Source: Prosthecobacter fusiformis
GTDB lineage: Bacteria > Verrucomicrobiota > Verrucomicrobiia > Verrucomicrobiales > Verrucomicrobiaceae
Assembly (NCBI RefSeq): GCF_004364345.1
Contig: NZ_SOCA01000002.1
Coordinates: forward strand, 819,711 to 883,710
Direction of reading: 5' to 3'
Length of the DNA stretch: 64,000 nt
In this document: piece by piece, positions 56,149 through 64,000 of the stretch
How positions within the stretch are numbered: the stretch's first letter is position 1
How the letters are laid out: every line of letters begins with the position of its first letter
Translations under genes and position numbers: made by a program
Notes under the pieces: model-generated
The model's database searches: none
Seen by the model: only the letters and a program-made list of their open reading frames with translations
Told to the model about the DNA's origin: nothing

Positions 56149-56185
56149 TGGCAGGCGAGCCTATCTTATGGCTTGCCGCCTGCCA
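56149..56185. repeat. Large hairpin near the replication region
   Basis: Outer arms TGGCAGGCG and CGCCTGCCA (9 bp) plus an inner AGCC/GGCT stem give a long hairpin with loop TATCTTAT and a small bulge. It lies 86 bases before the first iteron and could be an origin structural element or a terminator of a short transcript. Confidence 0.45.
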
Positions 56186-56190
56186 GCGGC

Positions 56191-56220
56191 GTTTAAGTGT
56201 TTAAGAATTAGTTTAAAAAG
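56191..56220. other. AT-rich GTTTAA repeats, possible DNA-unwinding element
   Basis: Three GTTTAA words occur within 30 bases of AT-rich sequence between the hairpin and the first iteron. In iteron origins such an AT-rich block near the iterons is where the helix opens. Assigned by position only. Confidence 0.4.
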
Positions 56221-56270
56221 GTTTCAGGTTACGCTAAAGCCCAATGGCTCAAGGTTTGAGGGTGATTTGA

Positions 56271-56675
56271 GTCGCTGGCACCCCGATAAAGGGTCGTTGG
56301 TCCCCCGATGGTAAGGTCGCTGGCACCCCGACTTGTGGTTGCTGGTCCCCCGATACGGTCGTCAGTCCCCCGATATCAAAGGTCGCTGGTCCCCCGATAG
56401 CAGAAGGATAGATCCTGAATGGGCGAAAAGTCGCTGGCACCCCGACAGCGTGATGTTTTCTCACTAACACGGGCGTTTGAGGCCCAAGATGATAGATTTT
56501 TGGCACCTAACGGCCAAAAGGATACATCCAGAACACCCGAAAAGTCGCTGGCACCCCGATAAGTCTATTGTGAAATCTTCACAGAGTCGTTAGCCCCCCG
56601 ATATCAAAGTCGCTGGCACCCCGATAACATAAATGACACACTCAAAACACCCAAAAAGGTCGTTAGCCCCACGAT
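56271..56675 (+). repeat. Eleven 17-bp iterons (candidate oriV)
   Basis: Eleven direct copies of a 17-mer with consensus GTCGYTRGYMCCCCGAT start at 56271, 56293, 56316, 56338, 56358, 56382, 56430, 56544, 56586, 56609 and 56659. Many neighbours are 20-24 bases apart, about two helical turns, so bound initiators would line up on one face. A longer shared block (AAGGATA-CATCC-CGAAAAG) precedes the copies at 56430 and 56544. The array ends 36 bases before the initiator start, so it is probably both the origin and the repA operator. No spacers of CRISPR type are present. Confidence 0.9.
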
Positions 56676-56711
56676 ATTGTTTTTCTAAATGAAGTATGCT
56701 ATGCCCATGTA

Positions 56712-57914
56712 ATGGGCAGGAAAATCGAGGGTGGAATCAAGGAACATCAAGACCTTACACGGTTTACAGTTTCCGCTGCCGATGTCGCTGCAAAAGACCA
56801 GATAGACTTGATGTCGCGTAATTGGTTTAGTTTAGTTCCAGGCAGGACGGAGCCTATTGATCACAAATATGTCGATCAGAAGACTGGAATGACTGAGTCA
56901 GTTCGGATTACAGGAAGCAAAGAGCATGGAGGCATCGCCACGATTCATGACCAAGACTTGCTGCTATTTGCCATTTCTCAATGGGTAGATGCTCAACGCC
57001 TTGGCTTGGCAACATCCCGAAGGATTCACTTCACGCCGTATCAGTTCTTCGCTTGGTTGAAAATAGCACCCCACGGGACGGCCTATGACAGGCTCAAGGA
57101 CGCGCTTAACCGTTTGAAAACGACCAATATTCAGACCACGGTTCGCGCCGAAATTGGCAAACGGACACGAAACCGAATTAAACAGTTTTCGTGGATCACA
57201 GAATGGGAGATCACTGAGGAGCAAGGAGAAGTGCGCGGCATCGAAGTGGTGCTCGCGGAATGGTTATTTGAAAGCATCCAAAACTTCCATGTCCTCACTC
57301 TGGATAAACGCTATTTTGAAATTCCGGGGGGAGTCGAACGCTGGTTGTACCTGTATGCCCGTAAAGCCACAGGAGGTGGTGCCGGCATTTGGAAAGAGAC
57401 ATTCAAAAGTCTTTATCTCAAATCGGCTTCCCAGCAGGAATACAAACATTATGCCAGCACGCTGAGGAAGCTGATCAAAAAGAATGAGCTTCCTGGGGTT
57501 CGCCTCGAAAAGGTCAGCTCCGTTCAGGGCAAAGATATGCTCTTGATGGAGAGGACGGATAAAAGGCCTCTGGCGGAAAAATTGCCCGCCGCTGATCGGG
57601 AAGTGCAAATGGCTTTGATTGAGAAAACGCCACTTGAAGAAGCGTGGGAGAACGTGTTGGAAATCCTCAACAAACATCTTGGGGATGCGACGGTGAATGC
57701 CTGGATCAGGATCTTGAATCTGGTCGGCTATGAGGATGGCACCCTCACCTATCGCGCATCGACACAGTTCATTGTCGATACCGTGGAAATCCAATACAAG
57801 CCGAGGCTCATGCAGGCGTGGGAGAGCTTGGGTTACGATCTGAAAGCCATCCGCTTTGAGGTGAAGTCGTCGAAGAAAGGTTCTGCCTCAACCGTGGGTT
57901 CGGCGAAAAAATGA
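56712..57914 (+). CDS. repA: RepA-type replication initiator with DnaA-N-like tail
   Basis: A 400-residue initiator of the RPA (replication initiator A) family. The winged-helix part is at about residues 20-260, with RRIHFTPYQFFAWLKIAPHG, LKDALNRLKTTNIQTTVR and RYFEIPGGVERWLYLYARKA. From about residue 305 to 380 the sequence EEAWENVLEILNKHLGDATVN and DGTLTYRASTQFIVDTVEI resemble DnaA domain I, which recruits DnaB helicase in chromosomal initiation. It sits behind the iterons it should bind. Its 3' end overlaps the convergent membrane-protein gene by 27 bases. Confidence 0.85.
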   Translation: MGRKIEGGIKEHQDLTRFTVSAADVAAKDQIDLMSRNWFSLVPGRTEPIDHKYVDQKTGMTESVRITGSKEHGGIATIHDQDLLLFAISQWVDAQRLGLATSRRIHFTPYQFFAWLKIAPHGTAYDRLKDALNRLKTTNIQTTVRAEIGKRTRNRIKQFSWITEWEITEEQGEVRGIEVVLAEWLFESIQNFHVLTLDKRYFEIPGGVERWLYLYARKATGGGAGIWKETFKSLYLKSASQQEYKHYASTLRKLIKKNELPGVRLEKVSSVQGKDMLLMERTDKRPLAEKLPAADREVQMALIEKTPLEEAWENVLEILNKHLGDATVNAWIRILNLVGYEDGTLTYRASTQFIVDTVEIQYKPRLMQAWESLGYDLKAIRFEVKSSKKGSASTVGSAKK

Positions 57915-58766
57915 AATTGCTTCATTGAGGTGTGCGGCGAGCCCTTCATCAGAATCCAGACCCTCATCCTGATCAGAATGAGCATTTTTGATCAGCCTCT
58001 CGTAATTCCGCTCCGCTTCATCCAAACGATAGGGAGGCATGAGCCTCAAAACTTGGGCATGTTGCCGTTCTGTGATTTCGTGAGCTGCTGAACGGGTGCT
58101 GGCTCTGGCGCGTCGGATTTTAGCTTTCCCGATGGGTTTGGGGGCATCCACTGGGGTGGTGGCGGGTTCATCCTCGAAAATGTCTTCAGCATCGTCTCTG
58201 GAGTCTTTATGCCTCTTTTTCTGGCGAACCTGGAACCAGTAGTTGAGCAACTCTTTGACAGAAAGACAGGGAGCGGTGAAAACCAGCCAATAAGAGAGAT
58301 GGCGTTCTTTAACGACAACACCTAGAAAAAGGCCGGCCAGAAAGACGGAAATTGGCTCAACCCAGATATGCCATTTCATCTCGAAACTTGGTGTGCAGGG
58401 TCTGCCTAGCAGTCGCAACACGCGCAGCGTATGCGGGGTGCCCGAGTCGTTATCATGGGCACCTCCCCGGAACAGCTCACCGAAGAAGGCGCTGAGTATA
58501 TGGGTGAGATAAAGGAGGATGGTCGCCGCGCCATAGAGGCATAGCAGGCGATATTCCTGCCAAATGTCCTTTTCATTCCAGGCGTAAATGAAAAACAGCA
58601 CGAAGGCCCAAGAGAAGGCAAAAAATACGCTTTTAGGACGGAGGTAGGAGTAGCCGAAGGAACTGCGCAGAAACACGATGACGGTCATCGAAATGCAGTG
58701 CAGTGCTGCACTGACAAATGGCACCCGCATTTGCAGCGGAGTTTGTGGGGTTTGCCTGTCCTTCAT
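57888..58766 (-). CDS. Conjugation-linked membrane protein with degenerate J-domain
   Basis: A 292-residue protein. About four to five hydrophobic helices fill residues 15-175 (VSAALHCISMTVIVFL, VFFAFSWAFVLFFIYAW, LLCLYGAATILLYL, PISVFLAGLFLGVVV). The C-terminal 55 residues, MPPYRLDEAERNYERLIKNAHSD ending in AAHLNEAISFFRR, fit a J-domain in which the HPD tripeptide is HSD. An intact HPD is required for Hsp70 stimulation, so that function is doubtful. Its ATG overlaps the coupling-protein stop by 4 bases, which ties it to conjugation. Confidence 0.7.
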   Translation of the reverse strand: MKDRQTPQTPLQMRVPFVSAALHCISMTVIVFLRSSFGYSYLRPKSVFFAFSWAFVLFFIYAWNEKDIWQEYRLLCLYGAATILLYLTHILSAFFGELFRGGAHDNDSGTPHTLRVLRLLGRPCTPSFEMKWHIWVEPISVFLAGLFLGVVVKERHLSYWLVFTAPCLSVKELLNYWFQVRQKKRHKDSRDDAEDIFEDEPATTPVDAPKPIGKAKIRRARASTRSAAHEITERQHAQVLRLMPPYRLDEAERNYERLIKNAHSDQDEGLDSDEGLAAHLNEAISFFRRTHG

Positions 58767-60319
58767 GAATAAAGCTGGGGGAAGACATGCCGGATGAAAT
58801 TCTGCGTTGTCTTAGCGGTTTTGCTGGCGGTAACCCAACGCCGCCCTCCCTGGAATATGATGGCATCGACTTGCAGCTCACATTCCTCCCCGCCTGTGCG
58901 CAGCATGGTGAATTCCTGGGGCTGAATCAGATATTCAAAGACCTGGCTGCCCCCTGCACTCTGGTTCATCCCTCCCCCGCCTCGGGCTCCGGTTCCCTCA
59001 GACATGCCACCATAAAATTGAACCTGCCGGGTTCTTCCGATGGAGTCAGCCGCCCAGTTATTGGTGGTTGGGTCGCCATTGGCGTGGAAAATCTTGGTCT
59101 GGAGATTGCCCAGAAACGTCTCCGCCTCGGCCCTGGAATTGGCTCCTGAGAAGGTGGCCAGATAGCTGGGCAGGTTTTGGGTCAGATAAACGGTGCAAGC
59201 CCGCGAGCTGCGGGCGGTGCTTTGGAACAGCGCGTCATAAGAATTGACGAAGAACTGAGATTCGTCAGCCCAAAGGAAAACAGGGCGGATGGTTTTCTCT
59301 GCCTGAGCGCGGGGAACGCCTGGCGGAATTCGGCGTTCGACAGCCCTCTGCCAGACGAATTTGAATAGCACTTGGGCGAACTGGCCCAACTCGTTATATT
59401 CCTTCACGGGCAGATTCAAAATGATGATCCTGCCATTGAAGCTGTCCTCTGGGGTGAAATTGAGATCCGTGCAGAAAAGATCCCGGAGCATGCCCCGCAG
59501 GAAACAATCAGCCATGCTGGTGAAGGTGGAGACAATCACAGAGCGGGTTTCGACGGCGAGCCCAGGGAATTCCTTGAGCCAATAATCCCGCGTCAGTTCG
59601 TAATCCTGCACCCTCCCCTTTTCCTTGGCTTTGTCCTTGGAAACCTCAATCAACGTGAAGCAGACCGAATCTGACTGCCACTTTTCGTCAGCCGCCTCGG
59701 CAATCGAACGCGGTGCGGTAGCGATGATTTTATAGAGGGATGGGAGATCCACATCATCAGCCGCCAGGATGGCCAGATCAACGGCGTTGCGCAAAAGCTG
59801 CTTCAAGGTGCGCTGCCAATAGCTGTCATTGCCCCCGCCCTGACCATGTCTTCGGTCCGAGGCCTCGAGTACGCTACAAAAGAGATTAACGAGGTTTTCC
59901 GTATGCCCTGCCCCGATGCCTGGACGCCTCAGCTCATACCGGAGGAAGTTGAATTTGAGCGGTCCGCCCTGCTCCACAATGAGCAAATCTGTCTCTCTCC
60001 CCGCCTCCTTCGCGTATTGCTTCCAGGTAAGCACCTCGTCGGTTTTGGCGGTCAAAACCAGACCGCCCAGATTAGCTTCCATGAATGCGCGGGCAATAGC
60101 CTGCCCGCTACCTGAGGATTTGCCGGAACCTGTCCCACCGAAGATCTGCACGCCCTCAAAGGCATCCTTCATCAGCCACAAATTCTCCCGCTGCCGGTTC
60201 TTGGGGTCGGGGCTGAAATCGAGAAGCTCCTCGTCATTATCCGGCCAGTCTTTGACGACCGGCTGGGTCGGATGCCCCTGGCCAGTTCGACTATTTAAAG
60301 GGGGCGGAGGTCGGTCCAT
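58763..60319 (-). CDS. Type IV coupling protein, VirD4/TraD-like ATPase
   Basis: A 518-residue P-loop ATPase. Walker A is IFGGTGSGKSSGSGQAIARA; Walker B is PVFLWADESQFF; VYLTQNLPSYLA and the segment GNLQTKIFHANGDPTTNNWAADSIG are typical of TraG/TraD-type conjugative ATPases with the T4SS_TraG motif region. No transmembrane anchor precedes the ATPase, unlike VirD4, so membrane contact may be through the small membrane protein encoded next in the operon. It would bring relaxase-bound DNA to a secretion channel. No T4SS channel genes are in the window. Confidence 0.87.
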   Translation of the reverse strand: MDRPPPPLNSRTGQGHPTQPVVKDWPDNDEELLDFSPDPKNRQRENLWLMKDAFEGVQIFGGTGSGKSSGSGQAIARAFMEANLGGLVLTAKTDEVLTWKQYAKEAGRETDLLIVEQGGPLKFNFLRYELRRPGIGAGHTENLVNLFCSVLEASDRRHGQGGGNDSYWQRTLKQLLRNAVDLAILAADDVDLPSLYKIIATAPRSIAEAADEKWQSDSVCFTLIEVSKDKAKEKGRVQDYELTRDYWLKEFPGLAVETRSVIVSTFTSMADCFLRGMLRDLFCTDLNFTPEDSFNGRIIILNLPVKEYNELGQFAQVLFKFVWQRAVERRIPPGVPRAQAEKTIRPVFLWADESQFFVNSYDALFQSTARSSRACTVYLTQNLPSYLATFSGANSRAEAETFLGNLQTKIFHANGDPTTNNWAADSIGRTRQVQFYGGMSEGTGARGGGGMNQSAGGSQVFEYLIQPQEFTMLRTGGEECELQVDAIIFQGGRRWVTASKTAKTTQNFIRHVFPQLYS

Positions 60320-60377
60320 GCGGCAAAATAGGTCGAATTGAATCTAGCTGGATTGGGGCCAGCGGGCGAGCTGAATT

Positions 60378-60408
60378 GACATCCTAAGCTGTGCTTAGGG
60401 GAGATGTC
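60378..60408. other. Candidate oriT hairpin
   Basis: Core arms CCTAAGC (60383-60389) and GCTTAGG (60393-60399) with a 3-base loop are flanked by GACAT and ATGTC, giving an extended imperfect stem. It lies about 200 bases before the relaxase ATG. A hairpin beside the nick site is typical of MobF oriT. The nick site itself is not identified. Confidence 0.4.
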
Positions 60409-60421
60409 TGAATGAAGAAAA

Positions 60422-60456
60422 TTGCAATATTGCAACCTCGCAACCTCGCGAGGTTG
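60422..60456. promoter_or_regulatory. Two adjacent palindromes in the divergent region
   Basis: TTGCAATATTGCAA (60422-60435) and CAACCTCGCGAGGTTG (60441-60456) are both perfect. The first shares its core with the palindrome upstream of parA. They may bind one regulator that controls both transfer and partition genes. Confidence 0.5.
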
Positions 60457-60601
60457 TCTGCTGGCAACGGGGCAATCTCTGTTGCGATATTGTTACATTG
60501 CAACATCACTTGCGACCTCTCAACGTAGCAATCTTTCAACCCCGCATGCGATTTTGCTCGCAAGAGTGGAAGCGAGGTTTTTCTTCTGATAGGGTAGTGG
60601 A

Positions 60602-63600
60602 ATGTTACGAGTCGTGTCTCATCAGAGCGCGGCGGCTGCCCGCCAATATTATGCCGAAGGGCTGAAGCGAGAGGACTATTATTCGGAGGGGCAGGAAGTC
60701 GCGGGCAAGTGGTATGGCAAGGCGGCAGAGAGACTTGGGCTTTCTGGCGGGGTAACCCCTGAGGCATTTGCAGCCCTGGTTGAAAACCGTCATCCAACGA
60801 CTGGCGAGAGGCTGACGCCGCGAACAAAAGCTGACCGGAGGGTTGGCTATGACATCAACTTTCATGCGCCAAAAAGTCTCTCTGTGCTGCATGCCCTCAC
60901 GGGAGATGATGACATCTTAAGGCTGTTCAGGTCGGCAGTTCAAGAGACCATGACCGAGATGGAAGAGCGGGCAGGAGCAAGAGTTAGGCGCTCCGGGGCG
61001 GCGGTCAATCGCACCACCGGGAATCTCGCCTGGGCTGAATTTGTGCATTTCACTGCCCGTCCCGTGGGGGGCATTCCCGACCCGCATCTGCATGTCCACT
61101 GCTTCACTTTCAATGCCACTTTTGACGGGGTTGAGCAGCGATGGAAAGCCGCCCAATTTGGCGACATCAAAAAGGAGGCTCCTTACAGTGAGGCTGCCTT
61201 TCATGCCAGACTAACGGCGAAACTCGCGGACATCGGCTATGGCATCCGCCGGACCAAGGCAGGCTGGGAAATCGAAGGCATCCCTCAATCTGTCATTGAT
61301 AAGTTCTCACGCCGGACGGCTCAGATTGAGCAGTTTGCGGAAGAAAAAGGCATCAAAGATGCCAAATCGAAGGATGGACTCGGGGCGGCAACACGCGAGG
61401 GCAAACGGCATGGCATGACCTATACCGACCTGCTTGCCGCCTGGGGAGTGCGACTGACGGAGGCGGAAAAGGTCATCATCTCCAAGGTGCGTTTCGACCG
61501 GGATGGAAACCGCCCTGCGGAGAAAATCACGGCTTCCTTGGCGGTTGATTATGCCACTGAGAAGATGTTTGCCAGGAACTCGGTGGTCGAGCAAAGACGG
61601 CTGGTTGCTGAGGCGCTCCGCTATGGGGTGGGGCAAATTACACCGGAGCAGGTCTGGCGGGAATTGTCCCGCCGGGAAATGGTCGTGGGCAAGGTGAAGG
61701 ACACGGTTCTCTGTACCTCTTTAGACGTGCTGGCTGAGGAGGTGGCTTTGATCAACTTTGTCCGGTCTGGTCGGGGCATGTGCGCAGCCATCAACAAAGG
61801 CGGCATCCATTTTGGGAATGAGAAGCTGTCGGCTGAGCAGAAAGGGGCCGTCCGCCACATCTTGGGCTCAACGGATCAAGTCATTGCCATCAGGGGTGGA
61901 GCTGGGGTTGGCAAGACCACACTCATGAAGGAAGCGGCGGAGCAGATAGAGGCAAGCGGTCGCCGTGTGTTTGCTTTTGCTCCCTCGGCGGTCGCATCAC
62001 GCGAGACGCTGCAAGAGTCTGGCTTTGTCGGAGCCAATACGGTCGCGCATTTGCTGTTGAACAAAAACCTGCAACGTCAGACCCGGGGGCAGGTCATCTG
62101 GATTGATGAGGCGGGTTTGCTGGGTGCCCGTGAGATGTGGGAGCTGATGCAGGTTGCCGGAAGCTCCACCAGGATCATCCTGACCGGCGATAGTGGGCAG
62201 CATGCTCCCGTGGCTCGTGGGGATGCTTTTCGGCTCCTGCAAAAATATGCTGGGCTGAAAATTGCCGAGGTAACCGAAATTCGTCGCCAGGAAGGCGAGG
62301 TCTATAAAAAGGCGGTGGCGGCATTGAGCCGGGGAGATTTGCCAAATGCCTTCATGAGCCTGGACAAGCTTGGAGCCATCATTGAGGTGGCAGATGATGG
62401 TGAACGATACCGGGCGCTGGCAGCGGATTACATGGAATTGAGCCGCAAAGGCAGCCCGCCGCTGGTGGTTTCTCCCACGCATGGCGAAAGTGCCAAGGTT
62501 ACAGAAGCGATCCGAGAAGCGAAGCGCGGTGCAGGAAAGCTGGGGGATGAGCGCAGCTACATCCGGCTGCATAATTTGCAGTGGGAGAGTGCGGATAAAA
62601 AGCGGCTGGAAAATTACCGCGAGGGGCAGGTCATTCAGTTCCATCAAAACGCGCAGGGCATCCGGCGTGGGGAGATTTTTTCTGTTACAGGACGTGCCGA
62701 AAACGGTATTACCTTGGTAAGGTCTTCAACGGGTCGTGAAATGCCGCTGCCGATTAAATTCGCGGAGCGATTTCAGGTCTTTGAGGAACGGGAAATCCGA
62801 GTCGGCAAAGGTGAGCAAATCCGAATCACACGAAATGGAAAAAGCGCCAATGATCGCAGGCTTAATAATGGCAATGTTTTCACGGTCGAGAAGATCAAAA
62901 AGAACGGCGACATCGTGCTTTCAAACGGCGCTGAATTGGACCGCAATCACGGACACTTCACCTATGGTTACTGCCAGACTTCGCATTCTTCACAGAGCAA
63001 AAGCGTTCGCGACGTTTTGGTTGCACAAAGCGAGGATTCATTCGTTGCCAGTTCGAGGGAGCAGTTTTATGTTTCCGTCAGCCGTGGCAAAGAGAGCATC
63101 AGGATCTACACAGACAGCCGCCTTGGACTGCAAGAGGCGGTCGGCAATACAGCGACCCGCCAATCGGCGCTGGAGCTGGCAGGGATAAGCAAACGCGATA
63201 TTTCCTCTATGAATTCTGACCTCCCTAACAAGCAGTGGCGTGAGGTCGTCCAGAGTCGCAAGGCAGAGGGGGAGGCTCGCAGCCATGTGAAAAACCTTCT
63301 GGATGCACGTAAGCAAGATGTGTCGAAGAAAGATGCCGATATGAGCTGGCGGCAATATGTCGAGATGCGGCGCGGGCTGGTCAGTGCAGACGGGCGGAGC
63401 CGCTCCAAAGGTCATCCGCAAGGGACCGAGAAAAAGAGCGTCAACCTCGCCAACAAGAGGCGGAGTTTTCTCCGACCGACTGAGCAAAAAACCTCGACCA
63501 AAGAGAAAATGCAGGCTGGAAGGGAGACCAATAAAAAATCTCCAGAGGTTGAAAAGAAGCCAGCGCCTAAAGCTGAAAAGGGCGAGGCAAAGCAGGCGAC

Positions 63601-63952
63601 CAATCCCCGCCAGAACCGGTTTGTGAATGCTTACAAATCGGCTGTTTCCCACTTCAAGGAAAAGACGGGCTGGGATAAGGCTGCGGCTCCGGCCAAAAGC
63701 GCCAACGACAACCAACAAAAGAAGGCTGCGCCAGCGCCGACAAAAACGGCGGCGCAGGGTTTGGCAAAGCCGGTGCAGCAAACTCAGGCAAAGCCAAAAG
63801 CGTTGCAGCAAAGCAACGTGTCAAAAGTTGCTGACCATGCCGCGAAGCAAAAAGCTGTCGAGGCTAGCAAGGCGACTCAGCAAGCTGCTAAGGTGGCACA
63901 GGAAGTGAAACAGAAGGCAGCAACTCCGCCGCCGCCAACTCCACGCAAATAA
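60602..63952 (+). CDS. MobF relaxase-helicase (TrwC/TraI type)
   Basis: An 1,116-residue protein. The N-terminal tyrosine pairs RQYYAEG and REDYYSEG plus WYGKAAERLGLSGGV match TrwC; DPHLHVHCFTFN is the metal-binding histidine triad of the relaxase domain (residues 1-280). A RecD-type helicase follows: Walker A AIRGGAGVGKTTLMKEA and Walker B VIWIDEAGLLGAREMWEL, ending before about residue 880. The last about 200 residues are Lys/Ala/Gln-rich and low-complexity. It nicks and unwinds DNA for conjugation. A short gene follows 6 bases later. Confidence 0.93.
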   Translation: MLRVVSHQSAAAARQYYAEGLKREDYYSEGQEVAGKWYGKAAERLGLSGGVTPEAFAALVENRHPTTGERLTPRTKADRRVGYDINFHAPKSLSVLHALTGDDDILRLFRSAVQETMTEMEERAGARVRRSGAAVNRTTGNLAWAEFVHFTARPVGGIPDPHLHVHCFTFNATFDGVEQRWKAAQFGDIKKEAPYSEAAFHARLTAKLADIGYGIRRTKAGWEIEGIPQSVIDKFSRRTAQIEQFAEEKGIKDAKSKDGLGAATREGKRHGMTYTDLLAAWGVRLTEAEKVIISKVRFDRDGNRPAEKITASLAVDYATEKMFARNSVVEQRRLVAEALRYGVGQITPEQVWRELSRREMVVGKVKDTVLCTSLDVLAEEVALINFVRSGRGMCAAINKGGIHFGNEKLSAEQKGAVRHILGSTDQVIAIRGGAGVGKTTLMKEAAEQIEASGRRVFAFAPSAVASRETLQESGFVGANTVAHLLLNKNLQRQTRGQVIWIDEAGLLGAREMWELMQVAGSSTRIILTGDSGQHAPVARGDAFRLLQKYAGLKIAEVTEIRRQEGEVYKKAVAALSRGDLPNAFMSLDKLGAIIEVADDGERYRALAADYMELSRKGSPPLVVSPTHGESAKVTEAIREAKRGAGKLGDERSYIRLHNLQWESADKKRLENYREGQVIQFHQNAQGIRRGEIFSVTGRAENGITLVRSSTGREMPLPIKFAERFQVFEEREIRVGKGEQIRITRNGKSANDRRLNNGNVFTVEKIKKNGDIVLSNGAELDRNHGHFTYGYCQTSHSSQSKSVRDVLVAQSEDSFVASSREQFYVSVSRGKESIRIYTDSRLGLQEAVGNTATRQSALELAGISKRDISSMNSDLPNKQWREVVQSRKAEGEARSHVKNLLDARKQDVSKKDADMSWRQYVEMRRGLVSADGRSRSKGHPQGTEKKSVNLANKRRSFLRPTEQKTSTKEKMQAGRETNKKSPEVEKKPAPKAEKGEAKQATNPRQNRFVNAYKSAVSHFKEKTGWDKAAAPAKSANDNQQKKAAPAPTKTAAQGLAKPVQQTQAKPKALQQSNVSKVADHAAKQKAVEASKATQQAAKVAQEVKQKAATPPPPTPRK

Positions 63953-63958
63953 AGAATT

Positions 63959-64000
63959 ATGGCTTCTGACACGATTGAAGAGATTCTGAGACGAAAGCAG
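63959..64000 (+). CDS. Start of a downstream gene, 3' partial
   Basis: Only 14 codons fit in the window (MASDTIEEILRRKQ), starting 6 bases after the relaxase stop with AAAG at -7. The close spacing suggests cotranscription with the relaxase. Nothing can be said about its function. Confidence 0.5.
   Translation, partial: MASDTIEEILRRKQ

Larger units (their letters stand above)
60320..60601. other. Divergent regulatory/transfer-origin region with palindromes
   Basis: The 282 bases between the coupling-protein and relaxase starts are unusually rich in inverted repeats: CCTAAGC-TGT-GCTTAGG, TTGCAATATTGCAA, CAACCTCGCGAGGTTG and GTTGC/GCAAC. MobF origins of transfer usually lie just upstream of the relaxase. 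I see no protein gene here. Confidence 0.6.

Noticed and set aside
56271-56675. CRISPR array
   Set aside because: Repeats are 17 bp, vary in sequence, lack uniform spacers and lie before a replication initiator; they are iterons.

Overview
The window looks like a chromosomal stretch of a Verrucomicrobia/PVC-type bacterium, probably Prosthecobacter/Verrucomicrobium-like. The evidence is a PVC-style haem-binding dehydrogenase, a paired PSCyt1-DUF1549-DUF1553 cytochrome and DUF1501 protein, and Rhs and TSP3-like secreted proteins. The genus is an inference from gene content, not a search result.

Layout. 1-9.4 kb is ordinary chromosome: a partial haem-binding dehydrogenase, an antitoxin followed by a broken toxin, a prenyltransferase-like repeat protein, an SMP-30 lactonase, two small lipoproteins, a Kef-type antiporter, a Tat-exported pyruvyl-transferase-like protein and a YebC-family regulator. 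9.5-13.8 kb is a plus-strand glycan operon (UDP-GlcNAc 2-epimerase, polysaccharide deacetylase, family 2 glycosyltransferase, FAD amine-oxidase-like protein). It is followed by metF and a ROK sugar kinase, which overlap by 4 nt. 15.9-20.6 kb holds the PSD1/DUF1501 pair. A sugar isomerase-like gene lies on the other strand.

21.5-40.9 kb is a long minus-strand run for nitrate uptake and assimilation. Read from its promoter at about 40.95 kb it encodes a cytoplasmic NasS-like nitrate-binding protein, a Tat-exported NrtA, the NrtB permease, two ATPases, an outer-membrane porin, and a membrane-anchored NirB-like flavoprotein fused to a [2Fe-2S] and b-type membrane domain. It continues with an 11-haem cytochrome, a Tll0287-like haem lipoprotein, a globin, a CysJ-like diflavin reductase, a NirA nitrite reductase, a DmsB-DmsC fusion, the NasA nitrate reductase and an ADP-ribosylglycohydrolase. 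A divergent LysR regulator has a perfect palindrome over its start codon. The flavoprotein/multihaem/haem-lipoprotein trio is the best candidate for an undescribed electron-transfer module.

42.4-54.5 kb is accessory. It has a gene-poor, AT-richer stretch with a truncated and an intact CAU tRNA, then three tightly spaced genes (TSP3-like secreted protein, arylsulfotransferase-like protein, large Rhs protein with a distinct C-terminal tip). A small membrane-anchored LRR protein follows and could be its immunity partner.

54.9-64 kb is plasmid-like or from an integrative conjugative element: ParA and a small partner, eleven 17-bp iterons, a RepA-type initiator with a DnaA-N-like tail, a VirD4/TraD-like coupling ATPase, a membrane protein with a degenerate J-domain, and a MobF relaxase-helicase. 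Shared TTGCAA/TTGCGA palindromes lie upstream of parA and in the coupling-protein/relaxase divergent region. No integrase is visible, so whether this is an integrated element or a plasmid joined to chromosome cannot be decided here.
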